This document shows positions 1-10,205 of a stretch of DNA of 64,000 nt, piece by piece. Origin of the DNA: Rattus norvegicus (taxonomy: Eukaryota > Chordata > Mammalia > Rodentia > Muridae). The notes under the pieces are model-generated. The model made no database searches. It saw only the letters and a list, made by a program, of their open reading frames with translations, and had not been told where the DNA came from. A program made the position numbers and the translations under genes. Numbering within the stretch: position 1 is the first letter of the stretch; every line of letters begins with the position of its first letter. The stretch lies in NCBI RefSeq assembly GCF_036323735.1, contig NC_086025.1:109091188-109155187 (forward strand), given 5' to 3'.

Positions 1-830
1 AAAAAAAGTATAAGGTATGTCAGCAAGTGAATGCTTAGCAAGCAAATAGGGCAAAGAGACCTAGAGAGTTTAGTAGAAAGTCGAAGTGAAATTCACTGAG
101 ATAAAACCAGGAAAATATGGTCACAAGTATCCCCTAGTGCTTGTAGATACCTTTTCAGGAATAGATAGAAACTTTCCTCACCAAGCAAGAGATGGCCTCG
201 GTAGTCATCAAGAAGATACTGGAAGAAATCTTCCCCAGGTCTGGAGTGCCCGAGGTAATCTGGTCAGACAACGGCCCTACTTTCGTTGCCAAGGTAAGCC
301 AGGGTGTGGCCAAGTATTTAGAGGTCGATTGGAAATTACATTGTATTTATAGACCTCAAAGTTCAGGACAGGTAGAATAAATAAATAAAACTCTAAAAGA
401 GACCCTGACCAAATTGACCATGGAGACTGGTGCAGACTGGGTGGCACTCCTTCCCTCTTCCTCTCTTCAGAGCAAGAAATATCCCTTCCAGATTCAGCCT
501 TACCTACTTTGAGATCTTATATGGGGCCTCAGCTCCTCTGACTGTATTAGATGATGTTACTGAACCAACATGTCATAGTAATAATGATTTGTATGCCAGG
601 CTAAAAGACCTACAGGTGATACAGAAAGAAGTCTGCTCACAGCTGGCAGCAGCCTATGCCTCGGGGACCCCTGAGACATCTCATTAGTTCCAGGTTGGAG
701 ACCGCAGCTACATACAACGACACGGAGCCCAGACACTCGAGCCTCGTTGGAAAGGACCATACCTGGTGCTGCTGACCACCCTGACAGCCGTCAAATGTCA
801 GCCCTCACCAGCCGCATACTAGCTGTTGGG
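1..830 (+). pseudogene. Decayed gammaretroviral pol (integrase part)
   Basis: Old endogenous retrovirus copy, annotated as a relic. The translation matches the integrase core and C-terminal part of gammaretrovirus-type pol: a first catalytic Asp region near 100-165, the D-N-G-P motif near 268-280 and the catalytic Glu near 375. Breaks are visible: the core is split between two frames (86-~190 and 192-380), an in-frame TAA lies directly after the catalytic Glu at about 378, and another frame change is needed before 430. The last recognisable pol residues are near 750-800. The reverse transcriptase lies outside the window. No intact product is possible. Confidence 0.8.
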
Positions 831-929
831 ACTAAGAGCTGGGACTGAGAGGGACACTCAGATCTTCAAAAAGCTCCCTAGACTTGCACATCAGAGATGT
901 GACTGGGAGGTTGCTATAATGCTCACTTG

Positions 930-1838
930 AGGAGTGTGCTTTAGAAACAAGAATTTCATGTTAGCCCTGGGCTCCATTGAGATAGGTCCCCCAATCGCAG
1001 GTGTGGGGGTAGGCTTGATTTCTATTGCAAATGATGTAACGTCCCCTTACTATGAAGGCATTACGTACATAAGTACTCCTAACACTTCTTGGGACTGTGC
1101 CTCAGGGATCACAACCTGTATAAGTTTAGAAGTTCTAAAAGGCAGTCATGACCTTGGTGTGTAGGTTCAGATAGTGTCCAGATTGGAATCCTGATGCTAA
1201 AGACTTAGTAAGACACAAAAGAGAGTTGAGAATTTCTTAGGGCTATCTTAAAGCTGAGTCTAGGTGCTGCAAGGGCAGCTACAAGGACATCTGCTGTTGC
1301 CCTGCAACACAAGGATTATGGAGAATTCAGAACAGCCATTGACTCAGATATAGAAAGAGTGAAAAAGATTTTTTAGCTGACCTCCAAGAATACCTAACCT
1401 CCCTCTCAGAGGTAGTCCTTCAGAATAGGAGAAGATTAGACCTGATTGATATTCCTTAAAGAAGGAGTCTGTGTGCTACACTGAAAGAAGAATGTTGCTT
1501 CTATGTAGACCATTCAGAGGTAATTAAAGACTCCATGAGTAAACTTAGAGAAAAGTTAGACAAAAGACAGAGAGACAGAGAAGCACATCAGGGATGGTTC
1601 GAGAGCTGGTTTAGTAGATCTCCCTTATGGGACCCTTCTTAGTTTTGCTTCTGCTTCTGATTATAGGTTCATGTGTGTTAAAGAAACTAGTTACCTTCAT
1701 TAGAGAAGCAGTGAGTACTGTTCCAATTTTAATGTTATGCCAACAGTATCATGCTTTAGGAGGACAAGAAAGCCAATATTATAAAGATACTAAAATTTAG
1801 TTCTATAATTATACCTAGCCACTAGAAGAAGTAGGGAA
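930..1838 (+). pseudogene. Decayed gammaretroviral env (SU end and TM)
   Basis: Env remnant between the pol relic and the 3' LTR, in the canonical order. The frame at 934-1164 resembles the C-terminal part of a gammaretroviral surface subunit. It is followed by a basic, furin-site-like stretch near 1210-1225, and 1320-1680 holds a TM-like ectodomain with the heptad and cysteine region. Stops interrupt every frame (for example after 1164, near 1458 and near 1515), and the N-terminal half of the surface subunit is missing. It is dead as a coding sequence. Confidence 0.7.
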
Positions 1839-2259
1839 TGAAAGAATAAAAAATGCAGCTAAGAAGTCAGAAGTTTAAAAAAGTCCTAAATACCTCAAAT
1901 TCCAGACCCTGCCCTCTACCTGTACTAGCTGACCATAAAGTTAGATTAAAATCTTAGAGAACAATCTTGAGAAACAGAGAGTTTGTCATTGTGATTTTTC
2001 ACTGGTATTCTTGTGATTTTCCAATGATACCACCCCTGCCCCCTTGGGTTGTGGTTTCTCCCTTTAAATACCCTTTCTCCCAGCCTCTCGGGGATGAACT
2101 CCACTGCCCCTGCGTGGGATATGAGTCTCGACCCCAGTGCACTGGTTCCTATCAATAAACCTCATGTTTATTACAGCAAGGACGGTCTCACGTGAGTTCT
2201 TGGGGGGTCGCATCATCCCGAGACTTGAGTGAGGGTCTCCCCGCTCCGGGGGTCTTTCA
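1839..2259 (+). mobile_element. 3' LTR of the gammaretrovirus-like ERV
   Basis: The 421-bp LTR begins TGAAAG directly after a short purine tract (AGTAGGGAA) and ends CTTTCA, a perfect 6-bp inverted terminal repeat with TG..CA ends. A TATA-like TTTAAATA lies at 2063-2070 and AATAAA at 2154-2159, followed by a U5-like GC-rich stretch. The position right after env makes it the 3' LTR. The 5' LTR and target-site duplication partner are outside the window. Confidence 0.8.
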
Positions 2260-2604
2260 CTTTCACAAAGAAGACATTCCCCACTGCTATCAGAAAGGGT
2301 AAGTGGCTGTCTGTGGTGTCTATTGGCATACCAATAGATCAAGGTAGGAGCTGGCCTCTGGGCTCACTCAGTACCTGTGGCTCTTCTCAGCTCTTCTGAC
2401 CGGACCCCTGCCATAGACTTCCCTTGTTTCTCATTCCTATATAAATCTGCCAATCTTGTGGCTGGTCCCTTAGGGGGCAGGGAAGCCTCAGCATGGGCAG
2501 GCAGAGGCACCCCTTCCCCCACACCATACAGGGCCTCCACCAAATATATTCCTGGCTTCTTATCTTTTAAAAAAACACAACAATTACTTCCTGGTGCATA
2601 ACAC

Positions 2605-2930
2605 AACGATGACCAGGAGAGACTTATGGAAGAAAGAATTTATTAGGGTTTATGGCTTATTGGGATTAGAGTCTATAATGCTGGAGAGCCTTGACAGCAA
2701 GCAGCAGACAGGGCAAAGTCTAAGGTATGTGAGCAGGAAGCAGAGAAAGCAGGAGAAATGGGGCAAGGCTATAACTCTCCAAACCCATCCACCATGTTTT
2801 ATTTTATCCTTCAAGGCTCCGTATCCTAAAGGTTCCACAACCTCCCTGAATAGCACCAGCAACTGGAGACCAAGTGTTTAAGTTCATTAGTTTATGGGGA
2901 ACATTTAATCCAAACTACCACAAATGTCAA
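2605..2930 (-). mobile_element. MaLR-type LTR-like repeat, antisense
   Basis: Antisense copy of a common rodent interspersed repeat. On the + strand it begins with a TTTATTAGGGTTTATGG-type end, passes through a block about compounds-like CCACAACCTCCC and ends near AATCCAAACTACCACA. Length and TG..CA-like ends fit an ERVL-MaLR LTR. The exact subfamily cannot be read by eye. Confidence 0.45.
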
Positions 2931-2989
2931 TCATTTCAAGCCTTCACTGCAGTTTCAGGTTGGATGTTTAAAATTGTGCAGGTGACTAA

Positions 2990-3232
2990 TAGGTTTTCTC
3001 TGCTTGTGAAATGAACCAATGCAAGCCGAAATAAATAAGACGATGACGAGGAGGAGGAGGACGATGACGACGGCAGCAGCAGCAGCAACAACGACAACAA
3101 CAACAACAGAGCAGGTTTATTTGGGGTAGCTCTTAGGTGGGTTCACCAGTCCCAAGGATGAGACCAGGAAAATCACTGGAGAGATGGGGGCAGGCCACAA
3201 ACACAGACTGTATAATTAGAGAGAGAGAGAGA

Positions 3233-3298
<66 letters not shown>

Positions 3299-3500
3299 AC
3301 CCGGAATTACATAGGAAACAGCTTCTGGAAGACTGGAAGCCCAGCCTCTGGGCTGGAATATTCAGGGCAGAAAGTGGGGTATGCCAGCCACACCTTGCAA
3401 CAGGTAGGGACTGAGAGATGCTGGAAAAAGAGGGAGGCCAGGTCTGCTTTGATACGTTAAATAGGAACCTTAGCGGCTTGTCCTGGGTCTGAAACCCGAC
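2990..3500. repeat. Unknown interspersed repeat, copy A, carrying (GA)n
   Basis: It shares a clear order of blocks with 5813-6232: a start resembling TCTCTGCTTGTGAAATGA, an internal microsatellite, an ATCACTGG block, a (GA)n tract, a GCCTCTGGGCT block and a GGCCAGGTCTGCTTTG block. The internal microsatellite here is a mixture of GAC, GAG, CAG and CAA triplets (about 3040-3110), whereas copy B has (TA)n. The family was not identified; an LTR or L1 3'-end fragment is possible. Confidence 0.6.
3219..3297. repeat. (GA)n microsatellite
   Basis: About 79 bp of almost pure GA dinucleotides with one GG interruption near 3236. It lies inside repeat copy A. The frames through it encode Arg-Glu or Leu-Ser repeats and are not genes. 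Confidence 0.95.
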
Positions 3501-3604
3501 AGTGGACAGTGACCTTTTCCCCGCCTGTTGAGAATGCATCAAGCAAGGCTCCAAGTGGAAACATTGAGATAAAAAGCACTGAGGTCTAGGAGGAAAGGTC
3601 GTAC

Positions 3605-3925
3605 TAGGTTTACACTTCCACAGTGCTGTCGGTCACCAAAAGGAAGTCAGGACAGGAAGCCAAATGGGGCAGGAACCTGGAGGCAGGAGCTGATGCAGAT
3701 GACATGGAGGAGTGCTGCTTACTGGCTTTCTCCCCTCCCACCCCCAGGGCTTGTTCAGCCTGTTTTCTTATACAACCCATGGCCATCAACACAGGGATGG
3801 CCCCACCCACAAATGGCTGAGTTCTCCCCCCATCAATCACCAACTAAGAAAATGCCTTAGAGTTGGAGTGTATGGGGGCATTTTTCTCAATTGGCCCTCT
3901 AATATTATTTGTACCGGTTATCATA
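3605..3925 (-). mobile_element. MaLR-type LTR-like repeat, antisense, partial
   Basis: Antisense rodent LTR-like repeat with the characteristic AGGAAGTCAGGACAGGA, CCTGGAGGCAGGAGCTGATG and AATCACCAACTAAGAAAATG blocks. The same blocks occur in the element at 15325-15722, which supports a dispersed family. The end of the element near 3600 is not clear. Confidence 0.5.
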
Positions 3926-4696
3926 ATTGGGCCCTGCATCCTCCAAAGCGTTCCCAAATGCTAGAATCGCTCGTCTCAGTTCCAAAATGGCCGCCCTGAG
4001 ATGACCGTTCACATATGCAATAGGCAAGTGTGTTTTTAATTTCAAGAAAGCCAGAAGTCTGCCTGAAGGATGTTGGCCACTTATTAAAATGGCAAGTCCA
4101 GACAAAGGGCACCAAGTCTTGTACAGAAAACTAGAGAAATTTTAGCGAGGGCTGGTTAAGCTAAAACTCCATTAGCCAGCCCCAGGGAAGTTACATGGGT
4201 CGGTTTCTGATCGGCTGCTATGTTAGTTTTTCTCTATTTGGTGAGGCCTTCAGGAAATTCCAGGAACCAACTCAGTCAGCAAATGTTCACAATGGTTTTC
4301 AGCCATTTTTGCTGGTTTCTCTGGGAAACTGAAACTTTATTTCCAAGGGGACATTATTTTTTCAGGGAACCTCTCAAACCACACTCAACAACATTATTAA
4401 AGACAGTCAAGGATTTGACAGGGATGAATATGTCCAGGAGGAAATGAGGAGCCCTCCTGATGAAATTTTGCAGGCAAGAGAACTTTATGCTGCATTGTTA
4501 AAAAGAAGTCTGGCTCTGTTTCCCAGAGCCTGATCTGCCCGATCCCATGGCCCTGACCTGCTTTGGTCATCTTTCCTAACCTCCACGAATCACTTGAAGA
4601 CCTCACTGTTTTCTTGTTTGTTTGTTTTTTTTTTTCTATTGCAGATTTGTCCTTACTGCTACACTGTCTCCTGTAAACTTACTTTGCCAAGACTCT

Positions 4697-4830
4697 GTAG
4701 TTTACTCCTAACCATCCCAGCACTCAGGAGGCACAGACAGGCAGATCTCTGAGAGTTCAAGGACAACCTGGTCTATAGAGTGACTTCCAGGACAGTGAGA
4801 GCTACACAAAGAAGCCAGGTCTCAGAAAAA
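4697..4830 (+). mobile_element. B1 SINE
   Basis: Sense B1: it has the CCCAGCACTCAGGAGGC block, the GGTCTATAGAGTGACTTCCA block and a short A-rich tail ending in AGAAAAAAAGG. The 5' end with most of the A box is eroded. 7SL-derived, presumably inactive. Confidence 0.8.
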
Positions 4831-5207
4831 AAGGTGGATGGGGTTTGGAGAACCCCATTTGGAGGCAGTCACTACTGAGCTCTCATATGTACCCAATAAA
4901 AAGGAAACTTGTTTCAAATTTGGCTCCAAATTGCCATAGTGGTCTTCTCACCACAGTACCTAACAGTGTAGCCAGTCTGAGGTTCAGCAGTCATGGGTAA
5001 GCGTCTTTGCCGGGGCCTTTTATATGAATAATGGGTTGGTGCTTCATGCTGGTTTGTGTCCAAACATAAGCACTACATTCTTACCTTCACAACCCCTTGG
5101 CTATTATCATATACCTTTTTTTTCTTATTATTTATGTGAGTTAGAGCTTGACAAAAGTCAGTCCATTTTGATTCTGAAAGCACTTGCTCTGTATCCCTAT
5201 CCATCAG

Positions 5208-5671
5208 TGTGATGGGGCAAGACAGTCCTGAGGGCCCTCCATCTTGTACTCTTGCTAAGGACATTTCCAGCTTTGACTAGAATCTGATCTCTGTGAGGGA
5301 GAATCCATTGAAAACCACCCGTCTGTATTCTAGGATGTCCTAGCTAACTTAGCTTTTATTAAAACTGCCTGTCTGTGTGAAACAAGCTCCCCACTGCCTA
5401 CCTCCTGCCCCATGCTGGCTAACTAATCATCTTAGCTTCTGTTAAAATGGCCTGCTTTAAACTGCCGACTTCCTCAGAGCTTCTTGTGCCCGAGATGCCA
5501 GGATGTGGTTTCAGCCTTTACACTCTCTATTCTAGACACTGGGGGCCACAACTAGGTAACCACCACTTTGATGTAGTCCCAGATGTCTGGAATAAAGACT
5601 TGCAATTGGCTTTTCACTCGGTGTGAATGTGTGAGTGGCCATCTCTGGTGATCTCCCAGTAATATCTGTTA
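5208..5671 (+). mobile_element. Probable solo LTR (class I ERV-like)
   Basis: A 464-bp segment starting TGTGATGGGG and ending ATCTGTTACA (TG..CA). Near the 3' end are GGAATAAAGACTTG (polyadenylation signal) and a GTGTGAATGTGTGAGTGGCC U5-like stretch. Inside are two diverged copies of a block of about 35 bp built on CTAACTTAGCTTTTATTAAAA and CTTAGCTTCTGTTAAAATGG, as in U3 enhancer duplications. No internal retroviral sequence flanks it. No convincing target-site duplication was seen. Confidence 0.5.
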
Positions 5672-5812
5672 CAGTGGCCTAGAAGACTACAGAAGCTTTG
5701 GACCTGCTGACATAAAAATTTAGCTCTCACCTCAAAGGGGATCGAAAGTAGTTCATTCTGAAGCCAAATATGAATGAGGGTGGTCTGGGGGAAAGCCTGA
5801 GTTTAAATTTGC

Positions 5813-5868
5813 TAAGTTATTTCTCTGATAGTAAAATGAGCCAATTCAAGTCAGATTTTTTTTAAAAA

Positions 5869-5917
<49 letters not shown>

Positions 5918-5974
5918 TTATATATTGACCCCCAACGACCAAGGCCAGAGATATCACTGGGAGGAAAGAAAGTC

Positions 5975-6017
<43 letters not shown>

Positions 6018-6232
6018 GAGAGAAGGAAGGGGAGCAGAGACCAAAATGTCTGGATTCTATAGGGAACAGCCTTTGGGGAAGGGCAACCAGCCTCTGGGCT
6101 AGAAAGTTCAGGGTTGAGGGCAGGGTAGGCCAGGTAAGGACTGAGGGATGCTGGGAGAATTTAGAGGCCAGGTCTGCTTTGGTATGTAAAAATATGCACC
6201 TCAGTTCCTTGTACCCTGGGTCTGAAAACAAA
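5813..6232. repeat. Unknown interspersed repeat, copy B, with (TA)n and (GA)n
   Basis: Second copy of the repeat at 2990-3500, about 2.8 kb away and in the same orientation. It contains (TA)n at 5870-5910 and (GA)n at 5976-6026. The blocks CCAGCCTCTGGGCT and GAGGCCAGGTCTGCTTTG match copy A almost exactly. Confidence 0.6.
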
Positions 6233-6239
6233 CAACCCC

Positions 6240-9200
6240 AAGTTCCATGGATCAATACGATGAAGTTTTTATATTAAGGACAAAAGAAAAGCCCTAAATC
6301 GAGGTACTTCTCAACACGAGTTAAAACATCAGGTGAAGAGGTTACAGTGAATTCAGGACGCCTCTGCTATAGACTCCAGGTGGTGTCTGATGACTCCTGG
6401 TTGGAGGAAGCTGGGGTTTTATTAATGCATTCCTAAAGCTTCTGTTAGTCACAGGATGTTAGATTAGAGGAGCAGTGGCCATGGAATGACTGTTTAGGGT
6501 GGTAAAGATAAACAGCACTAACCTTGAGCCTGCAGCACTCTCACCTCTGCAGTCTCAGAAGTTCTGTTCTGTTACCAGCTTTGTAGATGATTCAGTGCAA
6601 GGTGCAGATCCTTTATTGAAACTTCCCTTCCAAGTCCTCACCCCCCCACTTCCTGGTACACATCTGGTTTGCCACCACTTAAGGCCTAGTAGAAAGAATA
6701 TAATACCTGTGGCCTTGGTAAGAGATAGGACATTCTGGGTTGCTCCAAAGATTAGAACATTTTGTATCAGTGTCCTCCCTTCCGCCCTTGAAGAGAGTTA
6801 CTCAGTTAATCACCTGGCCAAGAGACAGCCTTCATTCACTTAGACCTGTTAATCACCTGTCCAAGAGTCCACTGTTTCCCCCCAACCCAACCCCCCCCCC
6901 ACCGAGGGAAGGCTGATTCACCTAGAGTCATGCTACAATGGGATATGGTTCTGTTATAAAAAGGAACAGAGTACTGAATGGTGGGAACTGGGGGTGCGCC
7001 CTAGAATATGTGAAAGAAGCCAGGCACAGAAGGTGTGCACTGCTTGGCTCTGTTTACACAAAGTATTCAGAACAGATGAATTTATAAAGGTGGAGAGAAG
7101 ATTGTCAGGGGTTGGGGGAGGGGGTGAAGAGTGGAGTGGCATTTCCTGTGGAGCAATGGAAAGGTGGGGTTACAGTCAGCACAGACACAGGAGGCTTTTT
7201 ACCTGGGCACCGGAATTATGAACACATGTCCTGTTTGTACAGTAAGTGCCATTTCTTAAGAGCCATTTCTCCAGCCCAGGCTGGGCTCAGACTCATGCTC
7301 TTCCTGCTTGCACGACCCCAGTGCTGGGATTTCACGTTGTTGCACAACTACTACCTTAAGCTTAAGGTTTTTTCTCATGTCCAGGGACTCTGTTCCTTCT
7401 TGTAGTCTGGTTTAAGACACCATCACCAAATCTAGGTTGAAGGAGTTTTCCTGTTTGGTAACGACGACTGTAGTTTTGTTACTGAACGCAGTGGGTTTGT
7501 CCCAAAGAAACGGCTCAGGAAAGACAGGAAGAGAGGAAATGAGAGTCCCAACGCTCATCTTTCTAAACAAAGCAGGAGAGTAAGGGAGACTTTGCAGGCT
7601 GAGCTCCTATGTCGGGGCAGAAAAGGGCCCAGACTCAACCCCATTCATCTACAGAGAGGAGCTCCCTTAGAGGCAGAATTTAGCATGGCAGTCAGCAAGG
7701 TTAGGGTCTGGTGAGGAAGATAGGAGATTTGGGCTGGGTCTATGTGGCTTTCTTTGAAGGGAATTATCTGAAACAAACAAGCAACCTGAGGGAGGTGCAG
7801 CTTTCCTCCTTAAAAGCCAAAGAACTTGTTATTGAGTTACAGCTAAGCTCTTTGGGTGAAACTGTGGATGTACTTGGGTTTATTTTATTTTATTTCATTG
7901 GTATGATGTGTGAGGGAAGCATCACTCGATTCTGAATTTACCCAGCTACCCCAGCCCCAGCTGTGCAAACACTGTTCTCACCACAGACAGACAAGCCACG
8001 ACCCTTACAAATCACCTGAGCATGTACATGAGTATGAGCTTCGGGACTCTGCTCGCTCCCGTGCGGCTGTTTGTATTGTACTAGTTTTTGTTTTGTATTT
8101 TTGTTTCCCTTGAGACAGGATCTCAAGTAAATCAGGAACTTGCTAAGAACTTGAGGGTGCCCTTGAACTTCTGACCCTCCTGCCCCTGCCTTCAGACTCC
8201 TGGGATTACAGTCTTGTCCCACAAAATCCTGTGAATTTTGTGAATTTTAGTAGGAGCTGACCCTTGCCTTATTCCTTCCCTCCCTCTCTTCCCTGTCCTC
8301 CCTTCCTCCCTTCCTTCTCCTCTGTCTCTCCACCCTCCACCTCCACCCTCCACCCTCCACCCTCCACCCTCCACCCTCCACCCTCCACCCTCCACCCTCC
8401 ACCCTCCACCCTCCACCCTCCACCCTCCACCTGACAATCTAAGTTGGAGCCCAGGGATTCACACAAGAGAAGGAGAATTCCTGTAAGTTGCCTTCTGACT
8501 TCCACACATGCACCTCTTACACGCACGTGTGCACATAAACATACAATTAATAAATAATAAATTATCAATTAATTAATAAATGAAATAAAAAAAACCCTCC
8601 TATTTTTAAGTCTAGAGTACCCTTCCATTTATTCAGGCCCACTTCATTTTTTTCATGGCTTTTAATGTCCCTCTTGTGCCACTCTGTTTAAACTTATTCT
8701 GAGGTGTCCACTTCTTCTTTAGGTTACTTGTAAAAAGAAGTGTTCCCTTCACTTGGTCTTGCTCTTCATCAGTAATCTATAAATACCACACTGCCTTTGT
8801 GTGTTGACCTCATGTCCAGACTTTTGGCTGATTTTCCCCCCTTAGCTCTTCCTACTTTTTCCAGAACCTTACTGATGGTTCTGATTTTTCCAGGTAAACC
8901 CTTTAATAGAGGCTGTGGAGAGCAGGGCATGGAGAACACACACATGATCCCAGCATGGAAGGATCTCAAGTTCAAGGCCAGACTGGGTATAAGAGGGTTG
9001 GAGGCAAGAGCCAGGGAGCCTTGGGGGCAGAGTTAGTTCCTCTCCATGACCAGCGGGTGGCGTTTCACCCCATGCGTTCAGTTGGTTGTCTCTGTACACC
9101 TCCATGGCCTGATCTCTTCTTATAGGACATCATTCCAGTTGGGTAAGATCTGCTCTAATGGTCCCACTTTGTCTTAGGTGAACTTCATTAATAGCCCTGT

Positions 9201-9310
9201 GGCAATACGGCCGAGACATTAGGGACCCTAGGGACTCAGGACTTCAGCACATGAAGCTGCAAAATTTGAAGATTGAAAAGCTGCTTTGAATTTTCTTCCA
9301 TTGCTTGTTC
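6240..9310. other. Intergenic spacer, no gene recognised
   Basis: No frame resembles a known protein. It contains weak antisense B1/B4-like monomers near 7255-7345 (CCCAGTGCTGGGATTTCA) and 8110-8222 (CTGGGATTACAG), and the heptamer array listed separately. Open frames such as 6499-6843 have no homology that I recognise. Confidence 0.5.
8330..8432. repeat. CCACCCT heptamer minisatellite
   Basis: About 14-15 tandem copies of the 7-mer CCACCCT with one unit lacking a base near 8339. The complementary strand is AGGGTGG-rich. Because seven is not a multiple of three, all frames stay open and give artefactual repetitive proteins. Confidence 0.95.
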
Positions 9311-9313
9311 ATG

Positions 9314-9637
9314 TTTGTGATGGTTTGTATGTGTGCAGTCCAGGGAGTGGCACTATTAGGAGTTTTGTCCTTGACTGAGGAGGTGTGTCACTGTGGGTGT
9401 GGGCTTTAAGACCCTCATCCTAGCTGCCTGGAAGTCAGTCTTCTCCTGTCTGCCTTTGGAATAACAGGTGGAACTTTAAACTCCTGGAGCCCCACGTCTG
9501 CTTGAATGCTACAACACTCCTGCCTTGATGATAATGGACTGAACCTCTGAACCTGTAAGCCAGCCCAAATAAATCTTGTCCTTCTAAGAGTTGTCTTGGT
9601 CATGGTGTTTGTTCACAGCAGTAAAACCCTAAGACAT
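9314..9637 (+). mobile_element. MaLR-type LTR, sense
   Basis: Nearly complete LTR of about 324 bp, starting TGTGATGGTTTGTATG and ending CCCTAAGACA. It contains GGCTTTAAGACCCTCATCCT, CTGAACCTCTGAACCTGTAA and an AAATAAATCTTG polyadenylation region. It matches the copies at 35274-35597 and 41694-41997 in block order. I call the family ERVL-MaLR from its length, TG..CA ends and AATAAA position; the subfamily is uncertain. Confidence 0.6.
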
Positions 9638-9644
9638 TGTTTCT

Positions 9645-9735
9645 GCTGTGTGGCCCAGAATGACCTTAAACTTATGTTTAGCTGTCTCAGCCTCCCGAGT
9701 GCTGGAATCACAGGTATACCCCACCTGGTTCAGCT
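9645..9735 (-). mobile_element. B1/B4-like SINE fragment, antisense
   Basis: Antisense SINE monomer recognised from GTCTCAGCCTCCCGAGTGCTGGAATCACAGGTATACC. It is short and lacks a clear tail. Confidence 0.6.
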
Positions 9736-10205
9736 ACGTCATTTGAAGTAAGGCTTCACGTTGGATAATATAACATATTGGTTTTTACTTTACAATGTAA
9801 GTAAACAGAACTGGCTGGATTCTGACAGTGTTTCCTTTCACCCAGAGATGGAGCCTTTATTGATCCACTTTGGTGGGGAAAGGCAAGACACTTGTTTTCT
9901 TTGTGAATAAAGAATCGGATAGTGAAGGAAAGGCAGTGTGGATGTTGGAAGTTGAGTAAGATGGGTACCAGGCAGACTAAGTAAGAAGATTCAGGTGAAC
10001 ACTGCAGCCTGGACCACCAGGGGGAGCCTCGGCCATGTGTAGTCCTGAATGAGTTATGGGGCAGGAAGCCTTTGAGGAGGGAATGCAGATTCCAGCAAGT
10101 GCTGCAGCTCCTCCCTCAGAAACCACAGTCTGGGCGCACTGGGCTGTTGCTGGGCACGGCCCCTGGCTGTGTGGGATCCAAGCACAATTGCCACTCCCAG
10201 GAGTC

